Assembly (NCBI RefSeq): GCF_022179765.1
Contig: NZ_BPRE01000004.1
Coordinates: forward strand, 186,001-250,000
Direction of reading: 5' to 3'
Length of the DNA stretch: 64,000 nt
Source: Methylorubrum suomiense
GTDB lineage: Bacteria; Pseudomonadota; Alphaproteobacteria; Rhizobiales; Beijerinckiaceae
Shown: positions 36,570 to 46,462 of the stretch, one piece after another
Layout: the number at the start of each line of letters is the position of its first letter
Numbering within the stretch: the stretch's first letter is position 1
Made by a program: the position numbers and the translations under genes
Notes under the pieces: model-generated
Told to the model about the DNA's origin: nothing
The model's input: the letters and a program-made list of their open reading frames with translations, nothing else
Databases searched by the model: none

Positions 36570-38150
36570 ATGACCAACGACATTTCCCCCATCGACACCT
36601 CGCACCACGACAAGATCCTGATCGTCGATTTCGGATCTCAGGTGACGCAGTTGATCGCCCGGCGCGTGCGCGAGGAAGGGGTCTATTGCGAGATCGTCCC
36701 CTTCACGAAGGCCGAAGCCGCGTTCGAGGCGCATCGACCCAAGGGCGTGATCCTGTCGGGCGGTCCGGAATCGGTCACGACCGATCTCTCACCGCGCGCC
36801 CCTCAGGCCATCTTCGAGGCGGGCGTGCCGGTCTTCGGCATCTGCTACGGGCAGCAGACCATGGCGGCCCAACTCGGTGGTCAGGTCGAGGGCGGGCACC
36901 ATGCCGAGTTCGGCCGTGCCGAAGTCGAGATCCTCTCCGACTCGCCCCTCTTCAAAGGCGTCTGGCACATCGGCGAGACATATCCCGTGTGGATGAGTCA
37001 CGGGGATCGCGTCACCAAGCTGCCCGACGGCTTCACGACAATCGCCATGTCGCGCAACGCCCCCTTCGCCGCCGTCGCGGACGAAGCGCGGAGATACTAC
37101 GCAGTCCAGTTCCATCCCGAGGTGCACCACACCCCGCATGGCGCGCTCCTGATCCGCAACTTCGTGCGCGACATCGCCGGCTGCTCCGGCGATTGGACCA
37201 TGGGCACGTATCGCGAGGAGGCGATCGCCAAGATCCGGGAGCAGGTGGGAACCGAGAAGGTCATCTGCGGCCTGTCGGGCGGCGTCGATTCCTCGGTGGC
37301 GGCGGTGCTGATTCACGAGGCGATCGGCGACCAGCTCACCTGCGTGTTCGTCGATCACGGCCTGATGCGGCTCGGTGAGGGCGATGAGGTCGTCCGGCTC
37401 TTCCGCGACCACTACAACATCCCCCTGGTCCATGTTCAGGCGCAGGATCTGTTCATCGGCGCGCTGGAAGGGGTCGACGACCCGGAAGTGAAGCGCAAGA
37501 CGATCGGCCGGCTGTTCATCGACGTGTTCGAAGCCGAAGCGCAGAAGATCGGCGGCGCGGCCTTCCTCGCCCAGGGTACGCTCTATCCGGACGTGATCGA
37601 GAGCGTGTCCTTCTCCGGCGGCCCCTCGGTGACGATCAAGAGCCACCACAATGTCGGCGGCCTGCCTGAGCGCATGAACATGCGTCTCGTCGAGCCCCTG
37701 CGCGAGCTGTTCAAGGACGAGGTGCGGCTGCTCGGGCGCGAACTCGGCCTGCCCGAAAGCTTCGTCGGCCGCCACCCCTTCCCCGGTCCGGGGCTGGCCA
37801 TCCGCTGCCCCGGCGTGATCACGCGGGAGAAGCTCGAAGCCCTGCGAAAGGCCGACGCGATCTACCTCGACGAGATTCGGCAGGCCGGGCTCTACGACAC
37901 GATCTGGCAGGCATTCGCGGTGATCCTGCCGGTGAAGACCGTGGGCGTGATGGGCGATGGGCGGACCTACGACCATGTCTGCGCGCTGCGCGCCGTCACC
38001 TCCGTCGATGGCATGACGGCCGATTTCTATCCCTTCGACATGGCCTTCCTCGGCCGCGTCGCGACGCGGATCATCAACGAGGTGAAGGGCATCAACCGGG
38101 TGACCTACGACATCACGTCGAAGCCGCCCGGCACGATCGAGTGGGAGTGA
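36570..38150 (+). CDS. guaA: GMP synthase (glutamine-hydrolysing)
   Basis: About 526 residues. N-terminal class I glutamine amidotransferase with [16 protein letters not shown] (nucleophile Cys) and [10 protein letters not shown]; central ATP-pyrophosphatase with [18 protein letters not shown]; and C-terminal dimerisation domain ending [17 protein letters not shown]. It aminates XMP to GMP. AAAGGG is 8 bases before the ATG at 36570; a GTG at 36564 would add two residues. Confidence 0.98.
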   Translation: MTNDISPIDTSHHDKILIVDFGSQVTQLIARRVREEGVYCEIVPFTKAEAAFEAHRPKGVILSGGPESVTTDLSPRAPQAIFEAGVPVFGICYGQQTMAAQLGGQVEGGHHAEFGRAEVEILSDSPLFKGVWHIGETYPVWMSHGDRVTKLPDGFTTIAMSRNAPFAAVADEARRYYAVQFHPEVHHTPHGALLIRNFVRDIAGCSGDWTMGTYREEAIAKIREQVGTEKVICGLSGGVDSSVAAVLIHEAIGDQLTCVFVDHGLMRLGEGDEVVRLFRDHYNIPLVHVQAQDLFIGALEGVDDPEVKRKTIGRLFIDVFEAEAQKIGGAAFLAQGTLYPDVIESVSFSGGPSVTIKSHHNVGGLPERMNMRLVEPLRELFKDEVRLLGRELGLPESFVGRHPFPGPGLAIRCPGVITREKLEALRKADAIYLDEIRQAGLYDTIWQAFAVILPVKTVGVMGDGRTYDHVCALRAVTSVDGMTADFYPFDMAFLGRVATRIINEVKGINRVTYDITSKPPGTIEWE

Positions 38151-38196
38151 ATCGTCTCCGTCGGGGATGATTGCCACCGCGCGTCATCCCCGCGGG

Positions 38197-39999
38197 TCAG
38201 TCGCTCGGCGCCGGTCTCAGCAAGGTCAGGTGCGTCGCACGGGGCGCCCGGGGGGAATCGATCTCGTATGTGCGGAGGCCCGCGAGGGGCGGGCGCCGAT
38301 GCGAGACGATCACGAACGTCGTGTCGGGCAGCGCGCGGCGTAACGTTTCGAGGATGGACGCCTCGGCCTCGGGATCGAGCGCGGATGTCGCCTCATCCAG
38401 GAACACCCAATCGGGTCTTGCGAGCAGGATACCGGCCAGGCGCAGCCTCTGTCGCTCGCCGCCTGACAGGCCGTGCGACGCGTCCCGCTCCTGCATAACC
38501 ATCGGCGCGTGCTCTCGCATGCCGACGGCCGTCAAGGCGCGGGCGATCGCTTCGGGATGATGATGGTCCACCGCGCCCGGATAGGTGGTGGCCGCACCGA
38601 TCGATCCGAGGGGCATATAGGCTTGCTGGGGCACGATGTGCACGGTTCCGGCCGGGCGCCGGATCATGCCGACGCGATGGGGCCAGAGGCCGCCGATCGC
38701 CCGCAGCAGGGTTGTCTTACCGGTTCCCGACGGCGCCTTGATCCAGATCGGTGCCCCAGGCTCGAACCAAGCATCCGGCAAGGTGAGGAGGCCAGTGCCT
38801 GTGGGCGTGAGAAGGCGCAGGTCGCGCCAGCCGAGACCGTCGGGACTCGTTGGCGTCGTGTTGGCGACGCGGTCCTTGTGTGTCTCCGACGGGCGCTCCG
38901 TGGCGCGGAGAAAGCCGTCGAGCCGGCTGGTGGCGGCCGCGAGTTCCGCGAGGTCGTGATAGGCGAAGATGAACCAGGACAGCGTCGTGACGACGTTCTG
39001 GAAGGCGGAGGCGATCTGCATCAATCCGCCGAGAGTCACCCGTCCCGCCAGGAATGCCGGCAATGCCAGGAACATCGGTATGCGCAGCACGGTCTGGAAA
39101 TAGGGGCGCGTGAACGTGCCCTGGATGAACTCCCGCCGGATCAGGGCATACCAGTTCGAAGCGATCGCCTCGAAGCGTTGACCGAGGATCGCCCGTTCGA
39201 CTGCCTGGCCACCGGCCAGGGCGACCGGCTCGGCATTCTCTCGCAGACGCCCGAGCGCGAACCGGAAATCGCCCTCCCGTCGCTGCTGCTCGAACAGCAG
39301 GTTCTTCAGCGGCGCCCCGAGCCAATGGGTGATCGCGCTCGATACGGCGACATAGATCGGGGCCGCTCAGACCATGTAGCGCGGGATCTCGATCGATAGG
39401 CCGAGGAACGAGAGCGGCAGCGCGAAGGTCGAGAGGTTCCATAGCACCGTCACGTAGGAGACGAGCGCCACGACTGATGTGATCAAGCTCAGAACGTTAC
39501 CGCGTCCACCCTCCTCGCCCAGCACGCGCTCGAGGAACAAGGCGGCGTCCTCACCGATTCTCTGATCGGGGTTCTCGATCGCGGCGTCCTCGCCGTCCTT
39601 CCCCGCCTGCCAGAACACCTGCGCGGCGAGCCACCGGTCCAGCAGCGCGGAGGTCAGCTCGCGCCGCCAGAGCATCACCAACCGCTTGCGGAGGTAGCTG
39701 GCGATCAGGGAGGTCGTGGCACTCAGAACGGTCAGGCCGGCGAACACACCGATCTGTTCAACCGCGGCTGCCGCATCGGCCTTCTGCAGCGCGTTGTAGA
39801 AATCCGCGCTCCAGCTGATCAGGCGGACGGTGATCGGAATGCCGATCAGATTCAGGCCGAGAACCAGCCCGAAGAGGAACAGCCCGCGCCGGCCCTCCCT
39901 GCGGGCGCAGCACAGGGCCAGCAGACGCGCCATCTGGCCGACGAGGCGCAGGAAGCGCGCGAGCGCGGTCGGTCGGCGATTGTCGGACGTCGCGATCAT
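38197..39999 (-). pseudogene. SbmA/BacA- or YddA-like ABC transporter, interrupted by an in-frame TGA
   Basis: A fused permease-ATPase of about 600 codons. The N-terminal half has RRGLFLFGLVLGLNLIGIPITVRLISWSADFYNALQ and later helices; the C-terminal half has APSGTGKTTLLRAIGGLWP (Walker A), LSGGERQRLRLAGILLARPDWVFLDEATSALD and the H-loop VIVSHR. At 39369-39367 a TGA falls exactly where the family usually has tryptophan (EIPRYMV-stop-AAPIYVAV), and the reading frame then continues without other damage. This is a single nonsense change (TGG to TGA), a sequencing error, or readthrough. Upstream is the ChaN/HemS/TonB haem locus in the same direction, with a 4-base overlap. Confidence 0.75.
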
Positions 40000-40880
40000 G
40001 CCGCGGTCCGGCCGGGCGGCGTCGTACGGGCGGTCTGCGGCGGATCGGGTTCGTCCAGCCGGAACACGGCATCGGCAATGCCACGGTTTCGCTTGAGGGC
40101 GAGGCTGTCCGCATGGGTCGGCAGCAGGACGGCCACGTCCGCGATGCCGAGATCCGCCAGCTGGAACGGTGTGCCGTGGCCATACTCGACATGGCCGCGC
40201 CCGAGGATGCCGACGACGAGGGGAGGTCCCCCGTCGGCCAAGGCCTCAGCGATGGTGCAGGCGAAGGCCCGATCCCAGACCTGCTGCGCCCGAACGAACC
40301 GATCGAAGCTCGGGTCGAGCGCCGCGATTGCGCCCCCCGCCGCGCCGATGAGATCGAACAGGTAGCGGCGATGATCGTCCGTCGCCGGCCGTGCCGGCGT
40401 GACGCCGTCGCGCTCGTCTTCCGGGATCGCCGCCCAGCCTTCGCGTCCGACACGCGACACCAACGGTCGGGGACAGTTCATCGCCACCATCCGGATGCGA
40501 TGCTGGCGGCAGAAATGGAACAGTGGAAAGTAGAGGTTTGGATCGAACCCCCAGATTTGCGACCATTCGCAGGTCTGCAGAAAAGTCGTGGCGTCGAAGC
40601 ACCCTTCGATCCAGGCATCCAGCACGGGTTGGAGACGGCGCGGAAACATCTCGAAAGCGACCGCGAGGTTCGGCCGATACAGGTGAAGCGCAGCGAGGAT
40701 GTGCAGCTGCCAGCGATGGATCTCGGCGATGTCGTGGGTCTCGCCGAGAAGGACGACCCTGCGCTCGGCCATACGCATCATCAGATCGCGATGGGCGATC
40801 GGATTGCCCGTATCCGGGATCAACCAGGTGCCGCGCGGATGCCGAACCGTGTCGGCGGTCGGGGGAGCGATCTCAATCAA
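39996..40880 (-). CDS. ChaN-family haem-binding protein (Cofac_haem_bdg)
   Basis: A 294-residue protein with the ChaN signature RVVLLGETHDIAEIHRWQLHILAALHLYRPNLAVAFEMFPRRLQP and a late VVGILGRGHVEYGHGTP. ChaN-like proteins bind haem dimers and belong to iron-regulated loci. No lipobox is seen, so it is probably not a lipoprotein here. It overlaps both neighbours (HemS-like upstream, ABC gene downstream), which fixes it in a haem-uptake operon. Confidence 0.85.
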   Translation of the reverse strand: MIEIAPPTADTVRHPRGTWLIPDTGNPIAHRDLMMRMAERRVVLLGETHDIAEIHRWQLHILAALHLYRPNLAVAFEMFPRRLQPVLDAWIEGCFDATTFLQTCEWSQIWGFDPNLYFPLFHFCRQHRIRMVAMNCPRPLVSRVGREGWAAIPEDERDGVTPARPATDDHRRYLFDLIGAAGGAIAALDPSFDRFVRAQQVWDRAFACTIAEALADGGPPLVVGILGRGHVEYGHGTPFQLADLGIADVAVLLPTHADSLALKRNRGIADAVFRLDEPDPPQTARTTPPGRTAA

Positions 40881-41598
40881 GGTCGATCACGTCCGCATGT
40901 TCAAGGAAGAGGCCGAGGGGCGCTCCCGACGGATCGAGTGCCTGCATGACCTGGGCGTCTGCCCTCCTCTCGGAATGCCAGCCACCGATCGCACCGGCGC
41001 GCAGATGCAGGTGGAAATCGGCCTGGATGACGTTGAGGAAGCCCATGGCCGGCAGCACGGACCCGATCGACCCGCTCCACCTCTGCCGAACACCCGGCAC
41101 CACAAAGCGCAGCTGGGCGATGCCCGGCTTTGCGGCTGCCCGCTCCAGTGCGAGACCTCCGGGATCAGGCCCCTCACCGGATGCGTCCGCGACCGGCTGT
41201 GGAGCGGCTACGATGGTCGGCGCTGCGGAAGGATCGAAAGCGAGTTCGTCCGCCGCACCATCGAAAGCCGCGAGGCCGTCGAGGGCGATGAGGGCGAACA
41301 GAATCGCGCCGTCATGGCCGAGGGCCTGGAGGCGGGGTAGTACCCGGCTTCCCATACGCGGCGTCCGATCGGCCAAGATCGCCTTGAGGGCGGACAGATC
41401 GATCACCGCGTCATGGGCCGAGCCTCCCAGCCGCAGCGTGTGATCGACACGCTGCACCATCTCAACGGCACCGATGCGCTCATGGGTGATGCCGTGCCGG
41501 GCAACCGCCAGCATCACGCGACCCATCCGCGTGACGCTGGCGATCGCCGCGGATGGGTCGCCGACGACGAGCGCCCGTTCGAACGTCAGGGCGTTCAA
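40873..41598 (-). CDS. HemS/ChuX-like haem utilisation protein
   Basis: A 241-residue protein. Two regions recall HemS/ChuX half-domains: GRVMLAVARHGITHERIGAVEMVQRVDHTLRLG near the start and GFLNVIQADFHLHLRAGAIGGW near the end. The family binds cytoplasmic haem and in some cases releases iron. Similarity is moderate and by eye, so the call leans on position between the TonB haem receptor and chaN. It overlaps chaN by 8 bases. Confidence 0.6.
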   Translation of the reverse strand: MNALTFERALVVGDPSAAIASVTRMGRVMLAVARHGITHERIGAVEMVQRVDHTLRLGGSAHDAVIDLSALKAILADRTPRMGSRVLPRLQALGHDGAILFALIALDGLAAFDGAADELAFDPSAAPTIVAAPQPVADASGEGPDPGGLALERAAAKPGIAQLRFVVPGVRQRWSGSIGSVLPAMGFLNVIQADFHLHLRAGAIGGWHSERRADAQVMQALDPSGAPLGLFLEHADVIDLD

Positions 41599-41609
41599 GA
41601 CGTTCTCGC

Positions 41610-43883
41610 TCAGAAGTCGAGGGTCGCGCCGATTTTCCAGGTGCGGCCGGCGCCGACTTGGAGTTCGAGTGGATTCTGAGCGAACACCCGCATGTCCGTC
41701 GTACCGAGATCGTAACCCCTTATGGTCGGAAAGTAGCGCGCCTCAAAGATATTCTGTACGCCGGCACGGATCTTCAAATTCTCGGTTGGCCGCCAATTGA
41801 GATAGGCGTCCCACACGGTGTAGCCATCGGCCTTGAAGTATGTCGGTATACTCGCGCGTGAGACCGGTGACGCAAAGGTCGCCAGCACCTCCGTCTCTAG
41901 GCCATAGCGCGGACTGATCCACTTCAAGCCGACTACGGCTTTGAACGGGCTAGCCGCATCGAAGGCTGTGCGAATGGCGCCAGGGCGAACTTTCTGATTG
42001 CCGTACTGGTAGGACAGTGAGGACGTGGCGACGAGGGATTCGGTAAAGGCCCACTCTGCCGAGGCCTCGATACCGCTCAGCTGCACCCTGGATAAGTTGC
42101 GTGACGTATAATCAGTCGTTCCGGGGATTTGAAAAAGTTCTTGGATAAAGTCTTTGTATTCAGTGTGGAAGGCGCCCAACGAGAACCAACCGTCCTCGAA
42201 CCGGCCTCTAACACCCGCTTCGTATGATCGGACAGTTTCTGGTCGGAGATCGGGATTAGGCACTAAATTAGAGCTGCCGAAGGGCATTGAAGTGAAGAGT
42301 TGTTGTGATGTCGGCATCTTGAAGCCTTCGGCATAACGTCCGTAAAGGGCGTAGACATCGTCAAGCCGGAACACCGCTCCGATCTGAGGAATCAGGCGGG
42401 AGGAATCGAGACGCCGCGGAGCTTTGCCGGGGACGATACGGTAATCCCGGTCGGGGCGCGGATCGATCGTGTAATTCGCGAAACGCAGACCGGGTGACAC
42501 CGTCAGCCGCCCGTTCATGAGAGCGATTTCGTCCTGCAGGTAGCCGTCGGCGCGGGTCGTCGTTGCGTTCGCAAAGTTGAAGCCGCCACCGCGAGTCACG
42601 GTCGTGACGTTTGTCGACAGATTACGCACAATGTCCTGGCGCCGGTAATCTGTTAGGATTCGGTCGCCTTGGAAGCCGTAAGTAAGCCGATGTTCGGTGC
42701 CCAGAAGCCTGAAGGAAGAGCTGAACTGAATATCGCCTTGCAGAAATTCTTCACGATAATTTAGTGTACCGAGCGTGTAACGCGTTTGATTGTTCGACGT
42801 GAACTGTGTCCGGCGGTTGGTGAGGGAGCGTTCCTGGGGTGAGTATGAAACGTTCCAACGGATGCCATCGAGAAGCGGCAATCCGACGTTCCATTGATGG
42901 GCGAATTGGATTCGATACCGGCTTAGATCCTGATCGCGCGAGTAATCACCGTTACGGATGCTGGACGACACGATTCCGTAATCATAGAGCTGCGTGACCG
43001 TCGACTTGCGGTCGAACAGCTCGCCAGTCAGCTTGAACTGCTGATCCGGTGTCGGCCGAAAGACGATCTTGCCGAGAAAATTGATGCCGGAGGTGTCGAC
43101 CGGATCGAGCACGTTGCAAGGGAGGAAGCGCAGTGTCCGTGGGCATCCGGCGACACCGCCATCGGCTCGCGCCGTGGTCAGCTTCGGCTCATGCGCGGTC
43201 CGATGGTTGAAACCGGCGAGCACTTGCCACTCGCCAGCCTGCACGGCGCCGATCACCGACTTCGAGAAGGATCGGTCGAAGCTGTCGTAGCCCACATCGC
43301 TGCGGACGGCCCAGTTCTTCCTCTTGCCCGCCAACAGATCGTCGGGTTCGAGATTGCTGTAGGAAACGATGCCGCCGAGCGCGTCGGCGCCCCACAGAGT
43401 GGAGCCGGGTCCGCGCAGGATCTCGACTTGGCGAATGAAGGGAAGATCGACCAGATCGCGGGTCCCGTCGGTGATCCGCTCGATGACACGCGTGCCATCG
43501 ACCAGGATCTGGACGCGATTGTTCGTGACCCCGCGGATCGTGAAGCTACCGAGATTGTGCCAGGGGTCCGTTGCCGACGTCACACGGCCAATATCGACGC
43601 CGGGCTGATACCGCATCAGATCCTGCACATCGCGGGTGACGCGGCTCTGGATTTGCTCGCGCGAGATGACGGTGACCGTGGCCGGTGCGTCGAGCGCAAG
43701 GGTCGGCTGCCGCGTCGCCGTGACCGTGATCATGTCGAGGTCGACAGCTCCAGTCGAGGACGCGACCGGTTTGAGCGAGGCCGGATTGTTGGCCGCGTCG
43801 TTCGCGGTCTGAGCGGCGACCGGGAGTGATATAATGCACCCCAGCGACAAAACTGAAAGAAATACTGTTCTAGACTCGGACAT
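41610..43883 (-). CDS. TonB-dependent haem/haemoglobin receptor
   Basis: About 757 residues: signal peptide (MSESRTVFLSVLSLGCIISL), plug domain with PATVTVISREQIQSRVTRDVQDLMRYQPGVDIGRV, FTIRGVTNNRVQILVDGTRV and LRGPGSTLWGADALGG, then the 22-strand barrel ending WKIGATLDF. The segment YGRYAEGFKMPTSQQLF ... NLVPNPDLRPE carries the NPDL-type box seen in haem receptors. It imports haem or haemoglobin-bound iron. The ATG at 43883 follows GAGGGCGG; a TTG at 43898 is the alternative. First gene of the haem operon. Confidence 0.92.
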   Translation of the reverse strand: MSESRTVFLSVLSLGCIISLPVAAQTANDAANNPASLKPVASSTGAVDLDMITVTATRQPTLALDAPATVTVISREQIQSRVTRDVQDLMRYQPGVDIGRVTSATDPWHNLGSFTIRGVTNNRVQILVDGTRVIERITDGTRDLVDLPFIRQVEILRGPGSTLWGADALGGIVSYSNLEPDDLLAGKRKNWAVRSDVGYDSFDRSFSKSVIGAVQAGEWQVLAGFNHRTAHEPKLTTARADGGVAGCPRTLRFLPCNVLDPVDTSGINFLGKIVFRPTPDQQFKLTGELFDRKSTVTQLYDYGIVSSSIRNGDYSRDQDLSRYRIQFAHQWNVGLPLLDGIRWNVSYSPQERSLTNRRTQFTSNNQTRYTLGTLNYREEFLQGDIQFSSSFRLLGTEHRLTYGFQGDRILTDYRRQDIVRNLSTNVTTVTRGGGFNFANATTTRADGYLQDEIALMNGRLTVSPGLRFANYTIDPRPDRDYRIVPGKAPRRLDSSRLIPQIGAVFRLDDVYALYGRYAEGFKMPTSQQLFTSMPFGSSNLVPNPDLRPETVRSYEAGVRGRFEDGWFSLGAFHTEYKDFIQELFQIPGTTDYTSRNLSRVQLSGIEASAEWAFTESLVATSSLSYQYGNQKVRPGAIRTAFDAASPFKAVVGLKWISPRYGLETEVLATFASPVSRASIPTYFKADGYTVWDAYLNWRPTENLKIRAGVQNIFEARYFPTIRGYDLGTTDMRVFAQNPLELQVGAGRTWKIGATLDF

Positions 43884-45221
43884 ATTGACCGCCCTCAATC
43901 AATGGGGTCGGCCTATGTGTTGAAAAAACAATCGAGTCAAAGATATGTTTTTTAAATCGACATATTATAAAGTATCGATATGAAAGTATCAGATTATCAC
44001 ACACGATCGAACGTCGTACAACTTTAAATTATCTCGTTTGAGACGGTGGATAGAGGGTCAGGCACGCGCGCCATTCACGACGAGGCGGATACGGGCATTC
44101 CTCGCGGCGGCAGGGTAGCGGTCTCAGCCCCTCCGTTCGATGGGTGCGGGCGAGGTGTTCGTGAAAGGCGTGGACGAGTTCGGGCCGTTGATCCCCACCG
44201 TGCGAACAGGCCCTGCAATGTTGCGATGGTGCCGGCCCCACCAATCCCGCCGCAGGCCTCGGCTCGGCTGAGCGAGCGATCTGGTTCGTCGGGCTGGGCG
44301 ATCACAGGGCCAATGTGGGCTCGACGCTTCGTCGATGGATCCTTCGGCGTGATGCGTGGCAGCTCGATCCGTGATCTGTCAGCATCCGACCTGAGTTGAA
44401 TAGCCATCGATCGGTGACGCCGCCGACCTAGGCGGGCACGACAACCCACTCGGATGTTCCGGAGCTACCGGCGGTTGGCTGGTTTCCCATAGATCCACGG
44501 CGATCGAAGCTGGCATACGCGCCGATGATCACGCGTTTCGCGCGGTACCGAATGAAGCGCGGTAGAGGCGCTCAAAGAGCTGCTATTTTCGAGGGGCAGA
44601 TTAGCCTCGAAGTTCGTGCCCCGCCGAACGCTCAGCCCCTAACCCGGTCAGGAGTGCGTTCAAAATGAAGAATGCAGGCTGGACTTCAATTGCCACCATT
44701 TCCCCGCATGTGACGGGAAACCTGGTGGAGCTGAGGGGACCGTTACCCCGGTCGGAGCTAAGCCATTGAACTGAAAAAATACTCTTTCCCCTCCGTGACT
44801 TGTCGGGAGATGGCTTGGGAGGGCCGTGGGATTTATGGACCCTTGGGCCTCGTCTTACCACCCCCAGGGGTTCCCCGCCTCGGATGTGGATCAGCGGCCT
44901 TCGCCGCCAGATCCCGTGGTCATGCTCGACCCGGTCCGTCGTGGTTCCATCCGGCTCGGATGCCGGCGCGGCGACGCTTCGAGAGACCCGTCCCCGGAAC
45001 AACGCATCGCCGTGTTCGTGTTTTGGGTTCGTCCGCCTGAGGAGGGTGGCAGACCGCGAAGCCTGCCGACCGTCCTCGATCCCGGGCGCGTGCAGGTCAT
45101 GCCGCCTCCTCGTCCCCGGCGAGAACCGCAAGCCCATGCGCCGAAGGCTCGTGTGACCCCGGGTCGGCAATGCCACGCCGCTCGCCCGCGACTACGGGTG
45201 AAGCCGAACGCGAAGGCCGGT
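43884..45221. other. Long gene-poor stretch at the left edge of the island
   Basis: About 1.3 kb without a supported gene. 43900-44040 is AT-rich and should hold the haem operon promoter. Farther right are only Arg/Pro-rich shadow frames. At 44723-44741, TGGTGGAGCTGAGGGGACC reads on the minus strand as ...CTCAGCTCCACCA, like the 3' end of a tRNA-Ala or tmRNA, and could be an attachment-site remnant near the integrase. I see no IS element or complete tRNA. Confidence 0.4.
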
Positions 45222-45893
45222 TCAGGATGCCTGGCTCATCGCGCCGCGTCCGTCGCCGTAAGTGAGCCAAGCTTGCTCGGCCTGCATGCGGTCGAGGAAC
45301 CGGAGGGCCACAGCTCTGGTGGGAACGCCCTTGGTGCCCTGGCTGATGAGCATGAGCCGGCCTTCGCCCTTGGCCAGCATCTTGCCGACCCCACCGGGAG
45401 AGGATGGGTCCGACCAGACCGCGTGCACCACGTCGGCCCGGAGGAAAAGGTCTTCCACGGTCACCTTTCCGTCCCTCACCAGATCGCCGTTTCGGTTCGC
45501 CTCATCGACGAGGCGGCGCATCTCGGTCGTGTTCGCACGCAGCAAGGCCGCGACTTCAGGAGAGGGTTGCGCAGTTCCTGACAAGGTGGTGGATCCGTCG
45601 CCGTAGGCATCGTTCAACGCCTCCGCCATGAAGCGGTCGATGCATGGAACCGCGGTCACCTTCCCCTTGAGCCGGCCGGACTTCTCCATACGCCGGCCCA
45701 CGCGCTTCCCCTTGACGAGGATCACGTGCGGGACGCCCGATCCCTCCCCGTCCGGGAACACGGCCCAGGCACAGTCAGCCGACCCGACGAGCGAGCGCAT
45801 GTATTCCATGCGTTCCCGAACGGGTAAGGCGTTCAACGCCTGAGCGTGCTTGTTGGCCATTCCGGTTAGCTGTGCCAGGAGCCGCTGGTCCAT
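45222..45893 (-). CDS. Hypothetical protein of the island
   Basis: A 223-residue protein from an ATG at 45893 (GGGGGGA upstream): MDQRLLAQLTGMANKHAQAL, then CAWAVFPDGEGSGVPHVILVKGKRVGRRMEKSGRLKGKVTAVPC and an acidic/amphipathic C-terminal half. A mixed alpha/beta cytoplasmic protein is predicted. No family is recognised. It is divergent from the recombinase gene. Confidence 0.55.
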   Translation of the reverse strand: MDQRLLAQLTGMANKHAQALNALPVRERMEYMRSLVGSADCAWAVFPDGEGSGVPHVILVKGKRVGRRMEKSGRLKGKVTAVPCIDRFMAEALNDAYGDGSTTLSGTAQPSPEVAALLRANTTEMRRLVDEANRNGDLVRDGKVTVEDLFLRADVVHAVWSDPSSPGGVGKMLAKGEGRLMLISQGTKGVPTRAVALRFLDRMQAEQAWLTYGDGRGAMSQAS

Positions 45894-46462
45894 GTATCCC
45901 CCCAAGTTGCGAACAGGGTGCACGGAACAAGACTCGCAGTCGTGAACGCCCAGGCTACCCGCGCCGCAAAAACGATGGCGTGGTTGAGAGCGCGTAACCG
46001 GTCTCGGACCCTGTGGACGCTGCTGCATACCCGCGTCGGCACGGTCCCGAGGCTTCCGGAGAAACCCACATCCATATCCCGGTGCACGAGGCGCCCCTCG
46101 GCGCGTGATGCGTCCTGCCAAAAGGGAGCAAAGCACCGGCATGACGGGTCCGGTCGTGTCATCGGCCCTGTAATTCGGTGGGCATGAAGTGACATGAGCT
46201 CGCTCTCGCCGACGCGCATCGGTCCGAGCTGCGCGCCGGGCGGTGGCCATCGTTTTTTATCTCCGGTATAATTTACCATCCACGAATAGCACGGCGAACG
46301 GTTTGCGGACCGGGGCGGAACCGGGTGGCGGCAGCACGACGCGTTAGCGTTGGATCAAGGTACTCGCTCCATCATCGGCACTGCAGCGGACCGACGATTG
46401 ACTGTCTGAGGTGCCCGGCATCCCGCTTGGCAGGAGTGAAGCGTCGCCGCGCTGGACTCCGC
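45894..46462. other. Divergent promoter region of the recombinase
   Basis: About 570 bases between divergent genes. It contains the near-palindrome GGTATAATTTACC (46265-46277), with a TATAAT core, after a T-run at 46253-46258. This looks like a promoter/operator for the rightward recombinase gene. No gene is supported here; the recombinase frame is open to 46325, but its conserved part begins later. Confidence 0.45.

Noticed and set aside
36789..38177. 462-codon open frame opposite guaA
   Set aside because: Antisense shadow of guaA without recognisable motifs.
44601..45581. Overlapping frames in both directions at the left edge of the island
   Set aside because: Arg/Pro-rich composition, no ribosome-binding sites, no motifs, and overlap with each other and with the better supported 45222-45893 gene.
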